Shown here piece by piece: positions 18,104-26,381 of a stretch of DNA of 64,000 nt. This DNA comes from Lacibacter sp. H407 (GTDB lineage: Bacteria; Bacteroidota; Bacteroidia; Chitinophagales; Chitinophagaceae), in assembly GCF_037892605.1 (NCBI RefSeq), contig NZ_JBBKTU010000003.1, forward strand, positions 62,001 to 126,000. Reading direction: 5' to 3'. Position numbers and translations under genes: made by a program. Below the pieces are notes generated by a model. The model saw only the letters and a program-made list of their open reading frames with translations, made no database searches and had not been told where the DNA came from. Position 1 is the first letter of the stretch. Each line of letters starts with the position of its first letter.

Positions 18104-18484
18104 ATGAAACAGTTCATGATCGCCTTTGTGGCACTCTTTGTTTTTACAGCGGTAAATGCACAAAGCAAAAAACCGGCTGATGTTGTAAAGTTTACCAGCG
18201 AAACAGTTGACCTTGGCAAAGCAAAACTCAACAGCCCTGTTACCGCCACGTTCACGTTTACCAATACAAGCAGTGCTGATATGGTTATTGAAACAGTAAC
18301 TCCGGGTTGTGGCTGTACAAAATCAGATTATACAAAAGAGCCCATCAAACCAGGCAAAACAGGAACCATCACGGCTACATACAATGCGGCAACACCAGGC
18401 AAATTCACAAAATCAGTACGTGTGAAATTTTTAGGTGTTGATGAAGAGCAGGTGTTGAATATACTTGGCGTAGTTGAACAGTAA
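18104..18484 (+). CDS. Secreted DUF1573 protein, copy 2
   Basis: A 126-residue paralogue of the preceding gene: signal peptide (1-20, ending VNAQ), VKFTSETVDLGKAKLNSPVTATFTFTN and the TPGCGCTKSDYTKEP cysteine motif of DUF1573. Lacks the His-rich linker of copy 1. The tandem pair suggests a local duplication and perhaps hetero-oligomers, which is inference. Terminator 25 bases downstream. Confidence 0.9.
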   Translation: MKQFMIAFVALFVFTAVNAQSKKPADVVKFTSETVDLGKAKLNSPVTATFTFTNTSSADMVIETVTPGCGCTKSDYTKEPIKPGKTGTITATYNAATPGKFTKSVRVKFLGVDEEQVLNILGVVEQ

Positions 18485-18508
18485 AAAATAACGTATCAAT
18501 CTTATCGA

Positions 18509-18541
18509 TAAGTCTCTCGTTTTTTCGGGAGACTTTTTTAT
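18509..18541 (+). terminator. Rho-independent terminator after DUF1573 pair
   Basis: A nine-base stem (AGTCTCTCG at 18511-18519 with CGGGAGACT at 18526-18534, one G-T pair) is followed by seven T residues. Confidence 0.88.
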
Positions 18542-18571
18542 TTCTGTCCAACGAAAAGAAACAACGCACCC

Positions 18572-18579
18572 TATCTTTG
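18572..18579 (+). promoter_or_regulatory. Promoter -7 element TATCTTTG for aminotransferase
   Basis: Exact match to TAnnTTTG, seven bases before the ATG at 18587. The expected transcription start coincides with the start codon, so the message would be leaderless. Confidence 0.65.
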
Positions 18580-18586
18580 CGCACAT

Positions 18587-19786
18587 ATGTTAGCAATCAG
18601 TAATCGTGGCAACCAAATGCCCGCTTCCCCCATCAGAAAATTAGTTCCTTTTGCTGAAGCAGCTAAAAAAAGAGGAACCAAAGTATTTCATCTCAATATT
18701 GGTCAACCCGATATTGAAACACCACCTGCCATTTTGGATGCAGTGCGGAATGCCGATATTAAAGTACTGGAGTACAGCCATAGTGCCGGCAACGAAAGTT
18801 ATCGTCGCAAATTGGTACAGTATTATCAAAAAGTGGGCATTGATGTAAATTATGATCAGATCATGATCACCACCGGTGGAAGCGAAGCCATCCTGTTTGG
18901 ATTTTTTACCTGTTTGAATCCGGGTGATGAAGTGATCGTGCCGGAACCGTTTTATGCCAATTACAATGGCTTTGCCTGTGCTGCGGGTGTCAACGTCATC
19001 CCAATCACGTCACATATTGAAACCGGTTTTGCTTTACCGCCTATAGATGAATTTGAAAAAGTAATTACGCCTAAAACAAAGGCCATTATTATTTGCAGTC
19101 CTAATAATCCAACCGGGTATTTGTACAGCAAAGAAGAAATGTATAAGCTTAAAGATATTTGCCTGAAACATGATCTGTATCTCTTCAGTGATGAGGCATA
19201 CCGTGAATTTTGTTATGATGGAGACTATGTAAGTGCATTACACATTGAAGGGTTGGAACAACATGTGGTGTTGATGGACACCATCAGCAAACGCTACAGT
19301 GCCTGTGGTGCACGCTTGGGAGCGTTGGTTACAAAAAACAAAGCGGTGTACGATGCTGCAATGAAATTTGCACAGGCCCGTTTGAGTCCGCCCGGTTTGG
19401 CTCAGATCATGGGTGAGGCCGCCATTGATTTACCCGAAAGTTATTTTGAAGCACCGAAAGCGGAATATCTCTCCCGCAGAAATTTATTGGTGAAACGATT
19501 GAATGCAATGTCCGGTGTGGTTTGCCCCAACCCCGGTGGTGCATTTTATGCAATGGCGAAACTACCCATTGATGATTCAGATAAATTCTGCCAATGGCTG
19601 CTGGAATCATTTTCTTACAAAGGACAAACTGTTATGCTTGCACCAGCCACTGGTTTTTACGGTACACCCGGTCTTGGTAAGCAGGAAGTAAGGCTGGCCT
19701 ATGTGCTCAATCTTACTGCACTGGACCATGCCATGGATTGTTTGGAAGAAGCCTTGAAAGTTTATCCGGGAAGAACTGAAATTTGA
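18587..19786 (+). CDS. PLP-dependent aminotransferase, class I/II (aspartate aminotransferase-like)
   Basis: A 399-residue fold-type I enzyme. Visible active-site residues are N174 in SPNNPTG, D202 and Y205 in SDEAYREF, the Schiff-base lysine K235 in DTISKRYSACGARLG, and R243. The start MLAISNRGNQMPASPIRKLVPFA and FHLNIGQPDIETPP match the AspC/PatA subgroup common in Bacteroidota. It likely moves amino groups between aspartate or another amino acid and 2-oxoglutarate; exact substrate is open. It lies between two terminators and directly precedes the tRNA gene, which has its own promoter. Confidence 0.93.
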   Translation: MLAISNRGNQMPASPIRKLVPFAEAAKKRGTKVFHLNIGQPDIETPPAILDAVRNADIKVLEYSHSAGNESYRRKLVQYYQKVGIDVNYDQIMITTGGSEAILFGFFTCLNPGDEVIVPEPFYANYNGFACAAGVNVIPITSHIETGFALPPIDEFEKVITPKTKAIIICSPNNPTGYLYSKEEMYKLKDICLKHDLYLFSDEAYREFCYDGDYVSALHIEGLEQHVVLMDTISKRYSACGARLGALVTKNKAVYDAAMKFAQARLSPPGLAQIMGEAAIDLPESYFEAPKAEYLSRRNLLVKRLNAMSGVVCPNPGGAFYAMAKLPIDDSDKFCQWLLESFSYKGQTVMLAPATGFYGTPGLGKQEVRLAYVLNLTALDHAMDCLEEALKVYPGRTEI

Positions 19787-19810
19787 TTTCAAAAGTTACC
19801 TGCATTTCTC

Positions 19811-19818
19811 TATTTTTG
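19811..19818 (+). promoter_or_regulatory. Promoter -7 element TATTTTTG for the tRNA
   Basis: Exact TAnnTTTG match located 13 bases before the tRNA's first base, a suitable distance for a short 5' leader. Confidence 0.6.
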
Positions 19819-19831
19819 CAGCCCCAAATAG

Positions 19832-19905
19832 GCCGGGGTAGCTCAGCTGGTTAGAGCATCGGATTCATAACCCGAAGGTCGGCAGTTCAAGTCTGCTCTC
19901 CGGTA
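19832..19905 (+). tRNA. tRNA with anticodon CAT (elongator Met, or Ile2 after lysidine change)
   Basis: A 74-base cloverleaf. Acceptor GCCGGGG/CTCCGGT, D stem GCTC/GAGC, anticodon stem TCGGA/CCCGA around loop TTCATAA, five-base variable loop, T stem GGCAG/CTGCT with loop TTCAAGT. CCA is not encoded. The first acceptor pair is G-T and the last anticodon-stem pair is an A-C mismatch. It lacks the initiator features (C1 mismatch; three G-C pairs at the anticodon stem end). Elongator Met and Ile2 cannot be told apart here. Confidence 0.92.
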
Positions 19906-19910
19906 CAATA

Positions 19911-19940
19911 CAGTCCCGCTTTTTGCGGGACTTTTTTATT
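19911..19940 (+). terminator. Rho-independent terminator of the tRNA
   Basis: Eight-base perfect stem AGTCCCGC/GCGGGACT (19912-19919 with 19925-19932) followed by six T, starting six bases after the tRNA. Confidence 0.92.
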
Positions 19941-19950
19941 TCTATATATA

Positions 19951-20703
19951 TCATCGTTTCAACAACATCAACACCGAACCTACTAATGTAAGTAACAGCA
20001 CCATCTTCCTGTAATGCAGGTCTCTTATTTTTTCTGTTAAGCGGATACCAAGTAAAAAGCCAAGTATCAATGCAGGCAATAATACAAGATCGGTTTGCAA
20101 TGTTTGAAAAGTAATATTCTTCCAATAAAAAACCTGGAACGGAAGTTTAAATAGATTCATCACTAAAAAGATCCATGCAGCCGTACCAATAAAATCATTC
20201 TTCGGTAAACGCATTGCAAGAAAATATAAATTAGCAAATGCACCAGCAAGGTTGCCGATCATGGTAGTAAAGCCTGCTGCTAACCCTGTGCCGGTTGCAA
20301 ACAAAGGGTGTTGCGGCACCGATGTTGATCTCCGAAATTCTAACCATAATACAATGGCAACTGTGACCACAATAATAACAGCCATTACTTTGCGAAATAC
20401 TGCTTCATCCATATCTTTTCCCAAAAACACACCGAGTAAAATACCGATCATCATCCATGGAATTAGTTTCCAAAAATGTTTCCATTGTGCATGGCGGTTG
20501 TAATACGATACTGCACCAATATCAGCCACACATAACAACGGCAATACAATACCGGTTGATGATTTGCCTCCAAGCACCAATGCCATAATAGTTACAGCTA
20601 ACATATCCACTCCTTTAAGTCCGCCTTTGGCCAAGCCAATAGCGAACGAAGCTACAAGAATGAATACCCAATGTGAAACGGAATACAATGAGAAGATGTC
20701 CAT
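19951..20703 (-). CDS. TauE/SafE-family membrane exporter (UPF0721)
   Basis: A 250-residue inner-membrane protein with about eight helices and the two inverted half-motifs of the family: IGLAKGGLKGVDMLAVTIMA near the start and GLAAGFTTMIGNLAGAFANL in the middle. Relatives export sulfite, sulfoacetate or other small anions; substrate here is unknown. Convergent with the tRNA gene; its start is 33 bases from the stop of the fused E1 gene upstream on the same strand, so it may be co-transcribed with it. Confidence 0.9.
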   Translation of the reverse strand: MDIFSLYSVSHWVFILVASFAIGLAKGGLKGVDMLAVTIMALVLGGKSSTGIVLPLLCVADIGAVSYYNRHAQWKHFWKLIPWMMIGILLGVFLGKDMDEAVFRKVMAVIIVVTVAIVLWLEFRRSTSVPQHPLFATGTGLAAGFTTMIGNLAGAFANLYFLAMRLPKNDFIGTAAWIFLVMNLFKLPFQVFYWKNITFQTLQTDLVLLPALILGFLLGIRLTEKIRDLHYRKMVLLLTLVGSVLMLLKR

Positions 20704-20736
20704 GAATTGTAAAGAAACGGAAAATCCAATAATGCG

Positions 20737-22803
20737 TTAGCCTCGAAATAGTTTCCATAACCGCTCCTTCACTTTTTCTGCATTCGGCAGCATCGCAGCT
20801 TCCAATCCTGTATTCATTGGTACTGCCGGAAGATTCAACGCTCCCATTACTTCAACCGGCATATCAAGCCATTGAAAACAATTGTAACTGATGCGATGCG
20901 CCAATGCTTCTGCAAATGAATTATTCTGTTGCTCTTCAGTAAGCACCAAACATTTACCATGTTTTTTTACAGTTGAAAAAATCAACTCTTCATCCAATGG
21001 AAAAAGTGTGCGCAGATCAATTATTTCTACTGCACCATCAAATTGTTTCGCCGCCGCCGCCGCCCAATAAACCCCCATGCCATAGGTAATAATGCAACAG
21101 CTTTCACCTTCTTCAATCAGATCTTCATCTGCCGCTACGGCAATGCGTGCTTTCCCTAACGGTAATAAATAGTCGCTGGAAGGCTCTGCTGTTTTTGCAT
21201 CTTCCGTTCCGGGTACTTTACTCCAATACAAACCTTTGTGCTCAAGCATTACTACCGGGTTCGGATCGAGGAATGCTGCTTTCATCAAGCCTTTCATATC
21301 GGCTGCATTCGATGGATACACGATCTTGATCCCTTTAATACTCAGCAAGGTTGATTCAATACTTCCGCTATGGTAAGGACCGCCACCACCATATGCACCA
21401 ATAGGTACACGTATCAGCGTTTGTATCGGAAATTTTCCACAGCTTAAATAAGATGACTTTGAAATTTCTGTTACGAGTTGATTGAGCCCCGGATAAATGT
21501 AATCAGCAAACTGAACTTCCACGATCGGCTTTGCACCAACTGCACTCATTCCCACTGTTGATCCAATAATATATGCTTCCTGTATTGCAGTATTAAATAC
21601 ACGATGGTCACCAAACTGTTCGGCCAATGTTGCCGCTTCACGAAAAACACCGCCAAGTCTTCGTCCTACATCTTGTCCGTAGACCAATGCCTCCGGATAC
21701 TCCTGCATAATTTCACGGATCGCAAACAACGCCGCATCCACCATCACAATTTTTTCTCTGCCAGCGGGCGATCTTTCACCTGTTTCTTTTGTAACAGGTG
21801 TTGGCACAAATACATGTTGCTCCACCGTTGACGGATCAGGTTCTGCAGCGGCAACTGCTTTTGCAAAATCATCTGCTACTGTTTGCTTTGCTTCATCAAA
21901 GACCTGTTGCAAATCTTCTTCGGTTATGCCACACTGTAAGCAAATTTGTTTCAGCTTTGGAAATGGATCATCTGTATAATGTTGATCAAGATCTTCTTTA
22001 GTTCTGTAAAATTCTTTCCGCACACCACTTGTATGATGATTCAACAAAGGCACATAGGCCTGTACAAGATAGGGCTCCTGGTGTGTGCGCACATGATCAA
22101 CCACATGTTGCATGGTTTCAAATGCTTCTGTAAAATCACTTCCATCGCAACGAATGCGATGCATACCCGGAAACCCACCTGCGTATTCATAGGCATCCAT
22201 CGCTCTTGCTTCTTCAGCACTAACACTGATACCCCAGTTATTATCCTGCACCAAATAAATGATCGGTAATTTTTTCAAAACAGCAAACTGAAATGCTTCA
22301 CTCACTTCTCCTTCAGTAATACTTGCATCCCCTAACGAGCAAACAACAACAGGCAATTGTCCGTCACTTGTTTTTTTGAATTGATCCGATTTGATCTGTT
22401 GCAGATATTTCAATCCCTGTGCCACACCGGTCGTAGGAATTACCTGAATACCTGTAGCACTGCTTTGATGAATAATGTTTGGCTTATCTGTTCCTCTGTA
22501 ATTAGGATGCGAATAATATTCCCGGCCTCCTGTAAACATATCATCCGCTTTTGCGAGCAACTGCAACATAAGTTCGTAAGGTTCAAACCCAAGCCCCAGC
22601 AACAAGCTTTCATCACGGTAATAAGGGCTTACCCAATCGGCAGCGGTTAGTTGAAATGCAGTTGCCAGCTGTATGGCTTCATGTCCACGGGAAGTTGAAT
22701 GTACATATTTGCAAACGGAACGATTATTTTCATATGTTTCTGCCATGTGCTGCGCATAACACATGAGTTTGTAAGCCTTTCGTAAAATTTCCTGGTTCAT
22801 CAT
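20737..22803 (-). CDS. Fused alpha/beta 2-oxoacid dehydrogenase E1 (branched-chain type), copy 2
   Basis: A 688-residue chain (start Met 22803; seven further codons lie upstream in frame). The alpha half has STSRGHEAIQLATA, SPYYRDESLLLGLG and the complete ThDP motif GDASITEGEVSEAF...QDNNWGISV. The beta half has YGQDVGRRLGGVFREA, FNTAIQEAYIIGSTVGMSAVGAKPIVEVQFADY and the transketolase C-terminal domain. It probably oxidatively decarboxylates branched-chain 2-oxoacids for branched fatty-acid and isoprenoid-precursor metabolism. It is about 100 residues shorter than copy 1 and not a recent duplicate. No lipoyl E2 lies beside it; the E2 at 33909 reads as the 2-oxoglutarate type. Confidence 0.92.
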   Translation of the reverse strand: MMNQEILRKAYKLMCYAQHMAETYENNRSVCKYVHSTSRGHEAIQLATAFQLTAADWVSPYYRDESLLLGLGFEPYELMLQLLAKADDMFTGGREYYSHPNYRGTDKPNIIHQSSATGIQVIPTTGVAQGLKYLQQIKSDQFKKTSDGQLPVVVCSLGDASITEGEVSEAFQFAVLKKLPIIYLVQDNNWGISVSAEEARAMDAYEYAGGFPGMHRIRCDGSDFTEAFETMQHVVDHVRTHQEPYLVQAYVPLLNHHTSGVRKEFYRTKEDLDQHYTDDPFPKLKQICLQCGITEEDLQQVFDEAKQTVADDFAKAVAAAEPDPSTVEQHVFVPTPVTKETGERSPAGREKIVMVDAALFAIREIMQEYPEALVYGQDVGRRLGGVFREAATLAEQFGDHRVFNTAIQEAYIIGSTVGMSAVGAKPIVEVQFADYIYPGLNQLVTEISKSSYLSCGKFPIQTLIRVPIGAYGGGGPYHSGSIESTLLSIKGIKIVYPSNAADMKGLMKAAFLDPNPVVMLEHKGLYWSKVPGTEDAKTAEPSSDYLLPLGKARIAVAADEDLIEEGESCCIITYGMGVYWAAAAAKQFDGAVEIIDLRTLFPLDEELIFSTVKKHGKCLVLTEEQQNNSFAEALAHRISYNCFQWLDMPVEVMGALNLPAVPMNTGLEAAMLPNAEKVKERLWKLFRG

Positions 22804-22840
22804 TCGCAAGCAATTGAATTGCAAAATAAGGGGAACTAAA

Positions 22841-22875
22841 ACAAAAAAGCCATCCTGTTAAAAGAATGGCTTTGA
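22841..22875 (-). terminator. Terminator of the FAH-family gene
   Basis: Minus-strand stem AAAGCCAT/ATGGCTTT (22846-22853 with 22866-22873) followed by a T run on that strand, 20 bases after the hydrolase stop. Confidence 0.85.
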
Positions 22876-22895
22876 ATCGAATGATTTTATATTTC

Positions 22896-23507
22896 TTATT
22901 TGATCTCCACTTCCAGTAAACTGTCGTCTTCAACAAATCCTTCCAACATATCGCCTACAACACATTCGCCCACACCAGCAGGTGTTCCGGTAAAGATCAA
23001 ATCACCGATATTGAGTGAAAAGAATTGAGATACATATGCCACGATCTGATCGAACGTAAAGATCATATGACTGGTATTTCCCTGCTGCACAATTTCCTTG
23101 TTTTTATACAGGCAGAAATTGATATCGTTCATATTCAGCCCCGGCTTAATATCAATAAACTTTCCAACTGCTGCCGAATTATCCCATGCTTTGGAAATTT
23201 CCCAAGGCAATCCTTTTTCTTTTAATTGCTGTTGAATATCACGGGCTGTAAAGTCGATCCCAACCGTGTATGCATTATAATATTTACTGGCATGGCGTTC
23301 CTGGATATACTTTCCGTTTTTTGAGACTCTGAGAACGATCTCTGCTTCATAATGAAGCTCATTTGTAAACTCAGGATAATAAAACGGCATGTGGGGTTGC
23401 AGAAATGCGCTTTTGGGTTTCAGAAAGATAACCGGCTCATCCGGCACATCATTTCCAAGTTCTTTGGCATGCTCAACGTAGTTACGTCCTACGCAAAAGA
23501 TTTTCAT
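22896..23507 (-). CDS. Fumarylacetoacetate hydrolase-family protein
   Basis: A 203-residue enzyme of the FAH superfamily (YcgM/FAHD1 type). Motifs: MKIFCVGRNYVEHAKELGN, EPVIFLKPKSAFL, the metal-binding ELHYEAEIVLRV, GIDFTARDIQQQLKEKGLPW with the lysine-rich lid, and LIFTGTPAGVG. Relatives act as acylpyruvate hydrolases or oxaloacetate decarboxylases on small 2-oxoacids. The start at Met 23507 is chosen because it begins the family domain exactly; the 25-codon extension upstream has no homologous character. Confidence 0.92.
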   Translation of the reverse strand: MKIFCVGRNYVEHAKELGNDVPDEPVIFLKPKSAFLQPHMPFYYPEFTNELHYEAEIVLRVSKNGKYIQERHASKYYNAYTVGIDFTARDIQQQLKEKGLPWEISKAWDNSAAVGKFIDIKPGLNMNDINFCLYKNKEIVQQGNTSHMIFTFDQIVAYVSQFFSLNIGDLIFTGTPAGVGECVVGDMLEGFVEDDSLLEVEIK

Positions 23508-23630
23508 TGGTTCAAATGGTTTTAGTTCAGAATCAGGTTTATGAAAGGTCTTTTTGAGGACGGTGGATTTTACTGATGCCAAAGGGCATTTTCGGGTAGG
23601 ATAGCGAAGTTAATATTAGAAAACTGAAAA

Positions 23631-24206
23631 TTAAAGAGTTATTTCAATTTTGTTTGCGTGGTTCATGGTACGGTCGATACCCGTTAGTACAAAGCTTTCC
23701 ACGACTTCTACCGAAGCCTCGATCTTTTTTTGAACGATGGGCAATTCTTCTGCTGTCCAATGGCCCAATACATAGTCCACTTGTTTTCCTTTGGGATAGT
23801 TGTTGCCAATGCCAAAACGTAAACGAGGGTAAGCAATGGTTTGTAATGATTCATGAATACTGCTGAGCCCATTGTGCCCGGCATCACTACCACCCGGGCG
23901 TAAACGCAGTTTGCTCAGAGGCAAAGCCAACTCATCTACAATCACCAACACATGTTCCAGTGCAATTTTTTCTTTGTCCATCCAATACTTCACAGCCTTT
24001 CCACTCAGATTCATATAGGTTGACGGCTCAATTAAAATGAGTGTTTTGCCTTTCAGTTTTACTTCAGCAACCGAAGCCAGCCGATCTATACGGAACGAAG
24101 CACCGTGCTTTGCAGCCAATGCTTCCACCACATCAAACCCAATATTATGACGGGTGTGTGCATACTCAGCACCAATATTTCCCAAACCAACGATTAAAAA
24201 TTTCAT
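23631..24206 (-). CDS. pth: Peptidyl-tRNA hydrolase
   Basis: A 191-residue Pth that releases peptides from prematurely dropped peptidyl-tRNA so the tRNA can be reused. MKFLIVGLGNIGAEYAHTRHNIG contains the catalytic histidine, NLSGKAV and GSDAGHNGLSSI contain the conserved asparagines, and FGIGNNYPKGKQVDYVLG closes the domain. Start Met 24206 matches the family; nine codons upstream are in frame but not conserved. It follows rplY and prs on the same strand, a frequent arrangement (prs-rplY-pth), with a terminator between rplY and pth. Confidence 0.96.
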   Translation of the reverse strand: MKFLIVGLGNIGAEYAHTRHNIGFDVVEALAAKHGASFRIDRLASVAEVKLKGKTLILIEPSTYMNLSGKAVKYWMDKEKIALEHVLVIVDELALPLSKLRLRPGGSDAGHNGLSSIHESLQTIAYPRLRFGIGNNYPKGKQVDYVLGHWTAEELPIVQKKIEASVEVVESFVLTGIDRTMNHANKIEITL

Positions 24207-24323
24207 TTGAATATTTATATTGATTTTGGCCACATAGTATGCCCATAATCATTTTCGGTTGATATACTTTGCTTATGGGCATTTCATGATCGCAAATATC
24301 AAAAACTTCGGGTGAATACAATG

Positions 24324-24351
24324 AAAAATCCCCCTTGTAAAAAGGGGGATC
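24324..24351 (-). terminator. Terminator after rplY
   Basis: Nine-base perfect stem ATCCCCCTT/AAGGGGGAT (24328-24336 with 24342-24350); on the minus strand it is followed by TTTTTC. It separates prs-rplY from pth, so pth needs readthrough or its own promoter in the next 120 bases. Confidence 0.85.
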
Positions 24352-24372
24352 AATTTATTGAACATCAAACGC

Positions 24373-24951
24373 TTACTTTTTAGGAGTAGCTGCTTCTTCC
24401 TGTTTCAACTGACGTGTTAACACAACAGATGCAATAGGAATACGTGGAGAGTTCAATACTTCCATGTTGGTAGCTTTTACATCTTCTACACGAATGTTAC
24501 CATTCAGTTCAAGCGGTGTAAGGTCTACTTCGATTGCTGCTTTCAGATCTTTCGGGAGCGCTTTAATTTTCAGTGATTTGATTTTGGTAATAAGCTTACC
24601 ACCATCTTTTACACCTTTTGCAACACCTGTAAATTTCAACGGAATGGTAGCGATCACTTTTTTGTCATCAACCAGTTCCAATAAATCAACGTGTGCTAAT
24701 GCATCACTTACTTTGTCGAATTGCAGATCTTTCAGAATTGTTCTGTAGCTCTTGCCATCAACGTTTACTTCAGCAATTTGGAAATCGGGCGTGTAAACCA
24801 AAGTTTTAAATGCTTTGGCAGGAGCGTAGAAATTAATTTCTGCTGAGCCTCCATAAATTACACCAGGCACCATTTCCTGAGAGCGAAGTTGACGGGCGGC
24901 TTTTTTCCCGTTTTCGGTCCTCAAGTGACCCTCGATAGTAATTGTCTTCAT
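24373..24951 (-). CDS. rplY: Ribosomal protein L25/TL5 (Ctc form)
   Basis: A 192-residue 5S-rRNA-binding large-subunit protein. Residues 1-95 are the L25 domain (EGHLRTENGKKAARQLRSQEMVPGVIYGG; TILKDLQFDKVSDALAHVDLL). The rest is the TL5/Ctc beta domain (IPLKFTGVAKGVKDGGKL; DLTPLELNGNIRVEDV). A short charged tail ends in TPKK. It lies 31 bases downstream of prs on the same strand and is probably in its transcript. Confidence 0.96.
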   Translation of the reverse strand: MKTITIEGHLRTENGKKAARQLRSQEMVPGVIYGGSAEINFYAPAKAFKTLVYTPDFQIAEVNVDGKSYRTILKDLQFDKVSDALAHVDLLELVDDKKVIATIPLKFTGVAKGVKDGGKLITKIKSLKIKALPKDLKAAIEVDLTPLELNGNIRVEDVKATNMEVLNSPRIPIASVVLTRQLKQEEAATPKK

Positions 24952-24982
24952 TGTTTATCTAATTTAAAAATTTACTTGTTGG

Positions 24983-25933
24983 TTATTTATCCCTGCGTTG
25001 CGCATGCATAAATAAACTGGTGATACTTTTGTTTTCAAATGCGTTGCGAAGTGCTACACCAAATAATTCAGCCACACTCAACACTTTGATCTTTTTACTT
25101 TCTTTCAACAGTGGAATTGTATCACAAACCACCAGTTCTTCCAATACACTATTCTCAATGTTTTCGTATGCTTTGCCACTTAACACCGGATGTGTAATGA
25201 GTGCCCGAACACTTCTTGCACCTTTTTCTTTTAAAAGAGCGGCTGCTTTTGCCAGCGTTCCTCCCGTATCACAGATATCATCAATCAATACCACATCCCT
25301 GTCTGTAACATCACCAATTACCACCATGCTTGCTATCTCGTTGGCACGTTTGCGATGTTTATCACAAATCACCATTTCTGCTTCAAAATAACTGGCCACT
25401 TCTCTGATCCTGTTGGCACTTCCTACATCGGGGGCCGCAAAGGTAAGGTTTTCGAGCTTCAAACTCTCAATGTAAGGGATAAAAATAGACGATGATTCCA
25501 GGTGATCTACCGGAATATCGAAGTAGCCCTGAATCTGGGCTGCGTGCAGATCCATTGTAATGACTCTGTCGGCGCCGGCCGCTTCTAACATGTTGGCTAT
25601 TAACTTCGAGCCGATGGCTACACGTGGTTTGTCTTTTCTGTCCTGACGGGCGTAACCGTAGTACGGAATAACCGGAATTACTTTGTAGGCCGATGCACGC
25701 TTGGCAGCATCGATCATCAATAATAATTCAAGGATGTTCTCGGCAGGTGAAAACGTACTCTGCACCAGAAAAACAATGTCGCCTCGGATGCTTTCCTGGA
25801 ACATGGGCTGAAGTTCGCCGTCGCTGAATTTTTGGGTAAGACTTTGACCTAACGGAATACCGAATTTGGCTGCTATTTTCTCGGCCAGGTACTTCGATGC
25901 CGTGCCGGAAAATATCTTGGCAGATGGGTTCAT
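24983..25933 (-). CDS. prs: Ribose-phosphate pyrophosphokinase
   Basis: A 316-residue class I PRPP synthase that makes the precursor of purines, pyrimidines, histidine, tryptophan and NAD from ribose 5-phosphate and ATP. The FSDGELQPMFQESIRGDIVFLVQS block (Mg-ATP and flexible loop), YYGYARQDRKDKPRVAIG and the PRPP loop VVLIDDICDTGGTLAKAA are all intact. Length is standard. First gene of the prs-rplY run. Confidence 0.97.
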   Translation of the reverse strand: MNPSAKIFSGTASKYLAEKIAAKFGIPLGQSLTQKFSDGELQPMFQESIRGDIVFLVQSTFSPAENILELLLMIDAAKRASAYKVIPVIPYYGYARQDRKDKPRVAIGSKLIANMLEAAGADRVITMDLHAAQIQGYFDIPVDHLESSSIFIPYIESLKLENLTFAAPDVGSANRIREVASYFEAEMVICDKHRKRANEIASMVVIGDVTDRDVVLIDDICDTGGTLAKAAALLKEKGARSVRALITHPVLSGKAYENIENSVLEELVVCDTIPLLKESKKIKVLSVAELFGVALRNAFENKSITSLFMHAQRRDK

Positions 25934-26023
25934 GAACTATAGTTTGTAAAGGGGTGAAATGAGGGGCGAAGATAAGTGCTTCAAATCAACTTCCCCCGAA
26001 ACACAATCCACCGCTTTTCAACA

Positions 26024-26059
26024 AATAAAAAAATGCCACAGGATAAACCTGTGGCATTA
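26024..26059 (-). terminator. Terminator of the small membrane-protein gene
   Basis: Ten-base perfect stem AATGCCACAG/CTGTGGCATT (26032-26041 with 26049-26058); on the minus strand it runs into seven T. It lies 57 bases after the 69-codon frame and upstream of prs, so it ends a transcript that can only be that of the small gene. Confidence 0.88.
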
Positions 26060-26115
26060 TGGCGGTTGTCCAACTTTTGAAAATCAATAAGCTTCCGCCA
26101 ATTCGTTGAAAAATT

Positions 26116-26325
26116 TTAATTTATCTGCGCCAGTGTAACAATCTTTTGTTCAGTAGCGGGTTTGGTGTTTTTTTCTGCCGTTTGCTCAATGCCTGTCCCG
26201 GCTTGTGCAACCTGGGCTCCCATCGACATCACAAAGACGAAGGAGAAAACAAGATTACCCACAATAGCAAAAAGGATGAGTACAGAGCGGAGAGATTGAC
26301 CGGCAGTTTGAGGCTTCAGTCGCAT
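26116..26325 (-). CDS. Small membrane protein of unknown function (69 aa)
   Basis: Not a family I recognise. Residues 13-42 are one long hydrophobic stretch (VLILFAIVGNLVFSFVFVMS) that ends in AQVAQAG, so it is either a single-span anchor or a signal peptide; the rest is short, polar and rich in Thr, Glu and Lys. The N-terminus is basic (MRLKPQTAGQSLRS). A strong terminator just downstream and no other gene between support a real monocistronic message. Divergent from radC with a 56-base gap to its start. Confidence 0.6.
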   Translation of the reverse strand: MRLKPQTAGQSLRSVLILFAIVGNLVFSFVFVMSMGAQVAQAGTGIEQTAEKNTKPATEQKIVTLAQIN

Positions 26326-26381
26326 ACATAATGGTTTATTAGGATGATTGGAATTGTAAACTTAAGGTGTTATTTTGGAAC

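Noticed and set aside
19865-20125. 86-codon minus-strand frame ending in RLELPTFGL
   Set aside because: The end is the well-known false translation of the antisense tRNA; the rest overlaps the TauE gene.
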